A stretch of DNA of 64,000 nt from Psilocybe azurescens (taxonomy: Eukaryota > Basidiomycota > Agaricomycetes > Agaricales > Agrocybaceae), in NCBI GenBank assembly GCA_023853785.1, contig JAJIRX010000218.1:1-64000 (forward strand). Direction: 5' to 3'. Positions 62,110 through 64,000 of this stretch are shown piece after piece; position 1 is the first letter of the stretch; each line of letters starts with the position of its first letter. The position numbers and the translations under genes are program-made. The notes under the pieces were generated by a model. The model ran no database searches. It was not told the origin of the DNA and saw only the letters and a list, made by a program, of their open reading frames with translations.

Positions 62110-63960
62110 ACACTATCGAGGGAGCACTGATGTGAAGATAACTAAAACGTGCTTATATGTAATGTTACAGTGATTCGAAAGAATTTGCATGCTCCTTATG
62201 CACTTATACAGTATGGCAGTCTCGTCTCTTTGGAACCATCTCTGCAACCTTCTAAGGTGCGCACTGAAACTCGTCTTCCTCTGTAATGCTCGGATCAATG
62301 GGAATGAACATGTACCATGTCCGAGAAAGAAATAGAAATGCGGTCGGTGACAAATATACGATCGTAGGCCAAAATCCGAGCCCAAACATCTCAAATTGTA
62401 ATCCACTCATCCATCCAACCATCCCTCACAACGCGTCCCAACGCACAAATCGATCAAGAGAAGGCTTAAGTGGTGACGCAATATCAGCGCAGATACGCAT
62501 TCGGAAAGAGGACCTTGCGCCGCGGTAAATACCAACTTCCCAACGCCGAGCTTCGAGATCGGTTTAGAAGATTGTGCACATGTGAGGAGAGTTCGGAAAG
62601 AATAAATACGAAATGAGATTAGTGGCCAGATACAGAGGGAAGCACTCTAGATCATACAGTACCAGTTCTCGAACACTACTACAGAGCGGGGGAATTATCC
62701 GTGTTAAGAGGGAGAAGTGAGATGTTTAAAAGAAGAACAGGAATGGTAAACCAATCCAGGGCTCGATTCAGAACACACATGAAAAAATCCACGGTTATTG
62801 CAGAGACCCACACATTGCTTCTAGCAACGAGATATGTACCGAGTTTGCCATAGATTTCAGTAGACAACTTCATCAAATCAATGTAAAAAAATAGGATCCA
62901 TCCCCGAACCACTTCAAGTTCTGTTGCGACTGTTTGACAGGGATATCCCTAGACTGGCAGTCACAGAACAGGTGACGGTTTAAGTGGAGGAGGTACAAGT
63001 ACTGATTGCAAGAGAAAGGTAACCGCTACCCGCACAGATAGATCCAGAGGAGCTAGCGCATTGACATGACCAGCGTGGTGTAGCGTTCAATGATCCGTAC
63101 GCACGTAGCCTCCAACACAAAGGTAGATATAGATCAAGAAATCTTGAGATGAGAGCCCATGACAAGGAAAGCGAGAATCAGAAAAGAGCGGACTTATACT
63201 GCGCGCGACCACAGCAATGAACCACAAAAAAATGAGGGTGTCATAAAAGCCGACGAATGATCGGAAATAAAGAACGTAGCAAAAACCAACACCAAAGGCT
63301 GTCCAAACAAACATATAGAACAAAGCAGAAGCATTGTTTAAAACAATGTCAAAAGAGATAAGTAATTCAAAGGGAGCATAGGAAAAATATAGAAAGAACG
63401 AAATGATACCATATGCACCGCGTCGGCCACATACAATCCGAGCGTGTTGGAGTCTGAATCATTGAACCCATGTGCGCAGGAATCGAGTTCACGACTTACG
63501 AACTAACCCAAGACCAGGTGCTTTGACCAAAGGACGTTAACACAAATAGGCGATACGGGTGTTAATATGCATGTTTCCTCGCCGTTGTCATTGTTGATGA
63601 AAGAAGAGAGGGAATCGAGTTGATCGACAGCGATCGGGTATGTTCGGGTACTGAGTAAATATTACATAAGCGTCTCGGGTAATTTGAACTGCGCGTTGAA
63701 CTTGAAGTTACTTGAAGTCATAGATGAGTTGAAGGGATCACTATCATCCGAATTTAAACTATCTGTATAATACTTTCCTGTATTTGAGGACAAATTGAGT
63801 GGAAATATACCACTATCATTTCAATTAAAGTTACCTGTCAAAGACTTTCCAGTCGAGGTATCCCTGTAGTACTTGCGGATATAAGCCTTATTGTTACCTT
63901 GAATAAAGAGAAACAAACCCAGCTCTAAGAACATTGAGGACTAATCTAAGAAGAGAAAAA
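62110..63960 (+). repeat. Segmental duplication S, copy 2, right part
   Basis: Matches 19850-21800. It begins at gagggagcac, as does the matching point in copy 1, and contains aacgcgtcccaacgcacaa, atcgatcaagagaaggct, cccacatacaatcc, and near its end cctgtcaaagactttccagt. It reaches almost to the window edge, so its true end may lie outside. Confidence 0.75.
62680..63323 (-). pseudogene. Degenerate hydrophobic coding remnant in duplication S copy 2
   Basis: Hydrophobic frames: YMFVWTAFGVGFCYVLYFRS, YDTLIFLWFIAVVARS (63200-63320) and RSNVWVSAITVDFFMCVLNR (62750-62830). They suggest helices of a multi-pass membrane protein matching copy 1 at 20097-21400. No continuous product was assembled; family not recognised. 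Confidence 0.4.
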
Positions 63961-64000
63961 TTTCACTCATTATTTGGGGACAGATTGGATGGAGAAAGCT

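Overview
Nuclear DNA of a filamentous basidiomycete, most likely an Agaricomycete. The evidence is short (about 50-60 nt) spliceosomal introns in nearly every gene, families typical of mushroom-forming fungi (DUF6533 and DUF7702 membrane proteins, NACHT-type NLR debris, expanded cytochrome P450s) and an intron-containing eukaryotic tRNA-Glu. No operons, CRISPR arrays or intact transposons were seen.

Layout: 1.6-3.4 kb, a DUF6533 membrane protein (+). 4.6-8.2 kb, a Ser/Thr-rich single-pass membrane protein (-) with a 1.4-kb intron. 8.2-13.7 kb, gene-poor DNA made largely of two imperfect direct duplications plus microsatellites. 13.7-43.8 kb, seven cytochrome P450 genes. 46.0-51.2 kb, a full-length MDR-type (ABCB) transporter (+). 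52.5-53.4 kb, a DUF7702 membrane protein (-). 55.2 kb, tRNA-Glu (-). 57.1-58.1 kb, a MYND zinc-finger protein (-). 58.4-64 kb, a second copy of a segment also present at 19.2-21.8 kb, split by about 3.2 kb carrying a decayed NACHT gene.

The main result is the arrangement of six of the P450s. They form a mirror image: A(-) B(+) C(-), then a spacer, then C'(+) B'(-) A'(+). A pairs with A', B with B' and C with C'. The divergent promoter between A and B is also recognisable, inverted, between B' and A'. A seventh, unrelated P450 sits between C' and B'. The ABC transporter follows A' and a short C-terminal ABC relic lies beside C. No polyketide synthase, NRPS or terpene synthase is present, so the pathway, if any, either modifies an outside substrate or has its backbone gene elsewhere.

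Many otherwise convincing genes carry single-base frame breaks, mostly in homopolymers. This could be uncorrected long-read consensus error or real decay. Three P450s (B, A' and the unrelated one) read through cleanly. Exon assignments were made by eye from splice sites and family conservation; no alignment was run.
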